From: Muricomes sp. | Lineage (GTDB): Bacteria; Bacillota; Clostridia; Lachnospirales; Lachnospiraceae | Direction of reading: 5' to 3' | Assembly: GCA_020024675.1 (NCBI GenBank) | Contig: JAHHTM010000063.1 | Span: 1 to 6,863 of the forward strand | Length of the DNA stretch: 6,863 nt | In this document: positions 5,866-6,863 of the stretch, one piece after another | How the letters are laid out: each line of letters starts with the position of its first letter | Position numbering within the stretch: position 1 is the stretch's first letter | Position numbers and translations under genes: made by a program | Notes under the pieces: model-generated | What the model was told of the DNA's origin: nothing | Seen by the model: the letters and a program-made list of their open reading frames with translations, nothing else | Databases searched by the model: none

Positions 5866-6711
5866 CATTCTGCGAAACCGCTCATATCTAAGCTCAACAA
5901 TCTCATCTGGCGTTTTCCTTTCATATTGCACAAGAAATCGATTGATACACGATGCAAGTGTCTGACATAGAACCGGAAGCGTCTCTACTGTAAGCTTTTC
6001 CGGTTCTTCAATTACTTTCTCAATAATACCAGCTTCTTTTAATTCCCATGCTGTAAGCTTCATAAGTTCTGCAGCTTCTTTTGCTCTACCACTGTCTTTC
6101 CAAAGAATGGAGGAAAACCCTTCTGGTGAAAGAATCGAATAAATACTGTTTTCCAACATCCATACTTCATTTGAAGTTGCCAGTGCCAGAGCACCACCAC
6201 TTCCGCCTTCTCCAATAACAATTGATACTACTGGAACTTTCAAAGCAGACATTTCATAAATATTAGATGCAATCGCAGCTCCCTGGCCTCTTTCTTCGGC
6301 TTCCAGTCCACAAAAAGCTCCCGGTGTATCCACAAAACATATGACTGGTCTTTTAAATTTTTCTGCTTGCTTCATGAGACGAAGAGCTTTTCGATACCCT
6401 TCTGGATAAGGCATTCCAAAATTACATTCCATACTTTCTTTTGTATTTCTTCCTTTTTCCTGTGCGATCACTGTCACCGTTCTTCCTAAAAAAGTAGCAA
6501 TTCCGCCAGTTATTGCTTTATCATCTCCAAAATATCGATCCCCATGAAATTCCATAAAATCCGGGAACATCTCTGTTATATAATCTTTTCCTGATGGCCG
6601 GTCTTTTTGTCTTGATTTTACTACCCTTGTCCATGCATCATCTATCGATTTTTTTGCACTGTTTTCTATCTCTTCAACGCTAAAGAAAGATTTCTTTTTC
6701 TCTGTGTGCAT
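5863..6711 (-). other. accA: AccA (carboxyltransferase alpha) domain of the fused protein
   Basis: These 282 residues, counted from the internal Met, match bacterial AccA from DYITEMFPDFMEFHGDR (43-59) to the end. Landmarks are GDDKAITGGIA (62-72), NFGMPYPEGYRKALRLMKQA (97-116), AEERGQ (138-143), the oxyanion-hole loop GEGGSGGALA (167-176) and LSPEGFSSILWKD (194-206), ending LRYERFRR. It is the short Gram-positive type, without the roughly 50-residue N-terminal extension of E. coli AccA. The usually conserved GAYPG reads GAFCG here (131-135). If translation could start independently at 6711 this would be a stand-alone AccA, but no ribosome-binding site supports that. Confidence 0.9.
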
Positions 6712-6863
6712 TCTTAATAAATGTTCTAGTTCTATTTTCAGATTTTTTCTCTCTACAATCCGATCAATAAAGCCATGTTCTAGAAGGAATTCTGAAGTCT
6801 GAAATTCTTTCGGCAGCTTTTCTCCTATGGTCTGTTCAATTACCCTTGGTCCCGCAAATCCTA
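5863..6863 (-). CDS. accDA: Acetyl-CoA carboxylase carboxyltransferase, fused beta-alpha (AccD-AccA), 5' end outside window
   Basis: One open minus-strand frame runs from the window edge to TAA at 5865-5863. Its first part is the end of AccD: GFAGPRVIEQ, then EKLP..FQTSEFLLEHG and FIDRIV. It continues through LLR-MHTEKKK, with no stop, into the complete AccA domain. I checked the codons across the junction (6730-6700) one by one, and no AGGAGG-like site precedes the internal ATG at 6711. I therefore call a single polypeptide with a linker of about 20 residues. The enzyme transfers the carboxyl group from carboxybiotin on AccB to acetyl-CoA, giving malonyl-CoA, the first committed step of fatty-acid synthesis. 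Normally AccA and AccD are separate chains in an alpha2-beta2 complex. Fused forms exist in some Firmicutes as far as I recall. The AccD zinc-ribbon N-terminus is outside the window. A sequencing error removing a stop cannot be excluded. Confidence 0.85.
   Translation of the reverse strand, partial: GFAGPRVIEQTIGEKLPKEFQTSEFLLEHGFIDRIVERKNLKIELEHLLRMHTEKKKSFFSVEEIENSAKKSIDDAWTRVVKSRQKDRPSGKDYITEMFPDFMEFHGDRYFGDDKAITGGIATFLGRTVTVIAQEKGRNTKESMECNFGMPYPEGYRKALRLMKQAEKFKRPVICFVDTPGAFCGLEAEERGQGAAIASNIYEMSALKVPVVSIVIGEGGSGGALALATSNEVWMLENSIYSILSPEGFSSILWKDSGRAKEAAELMKLTAWELKEAGIIEKVIEEPEKLTVETLPVLCQTLASCINRFLVQYERKTPDEIVELRYERFRRM
6712..6863 (-). other. accD: C-terminal end of the AccD (carboxyltransferase beta) domain
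   Basis: Fifty codons in frame with the AccA domain give GFAGPRVIEQ, EKLPKEFQTSEFLLEHGFID and a final helix ending in ELEHLLR. This is the standard end of AccD (E. coli: IGFAGPRVIEQ, then SEFLIEKGAID). Stand-alone AccD proteins stop soon after the final LL-containing helix. Here the frame stays open into AccA. The gene continues beyond the window. Confidence 0.88.

Noticed and set aside
4966..5970. Plus-strand open frames opposite the flavoprotein and AccA
   Set aside because: These are antisense shadows with low-complexity Phe/Ser/Cys-rich translations and no ribosome-binding site or family motif.
6700..6730. A sequencing error that removed the AccD stop codon
   Set aside because: Both sides keep one consistent frame without any shift, and the internal ATG has no ribosome-binding site, so a real fusion is the simpler reading. 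A single-base substitution of a stop codon remains possible.

Overview
The window is AT-rich bacterial DNA with strong AGGAGG ribosome-binding sites and short intergenic gaps. Nearly everything lies on the minus strand. The protein families are a bacterial AccD/AccA carboxyltransferase, a FabK/nitronate monooxygenase-type flavoprotein, a FabT-like MarR regulator and a heterodimeric ABC exporter. Together with base composition they suggest a low-GC Firmicute, most likely a Clostridia/Lachnospiraceae-type gut anaerobe. The family assignment is inference from memory, not from a search.

Read in the direction of transcription (high to low coordinates), the window opens inside the carboxyltransferase gene. 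The AccD carboxy-terminus runs without a stop codon into AccA (6863-5863), so the two subunits appear to be one polypeptide. A flavoprotein of the FabK/nitronate monooxygenase fold follows (5853-4795). Its ribosome-binding site overlaps the AccA stop codon. Then comes a FabT-like MarR regulator (4745-4308, GTG start). Two hairpins (4264-4300 and 4185-4235) close this unit, which looks like the 3' end of a fatty-acid synthesis cluster with its probable regulator at the tail.

A clear sigma-A-type promoter (TTGACA-N17-TAAACT, 4160-4132) then drives a two-gene operon. It encodes a heterodimeric ABC exporter (718 aa and 598 aa, genes overlapping by 17 nt). The nucleotide-binding domains are complementary: the first subunit has degenerate Walker B and switch residues, and the second has a degenerate signature motif. 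The pair should therefore form one active and one inactive ATP site. The operon ends at a hairpin (91-136) shared with a convergent plus-strand gene. Only the last 23 codons of that gene are in the window; they look like the C-terminus of a small Cro/CI-type HTH protein.

The overall content is recognisable rather than a wholly new system. The points most worth a second look are the AccD-AccA fusion, the cysteine cluster at the C-terminus of the flavoprotein, the FabT-like regulator placed between lipid synthesis and an exporter, and the dyads over the exporter promoter. No gene-free stretch exceeds 300 bases. The longest is the 212-base terminator/promoter region at 4096-4307.
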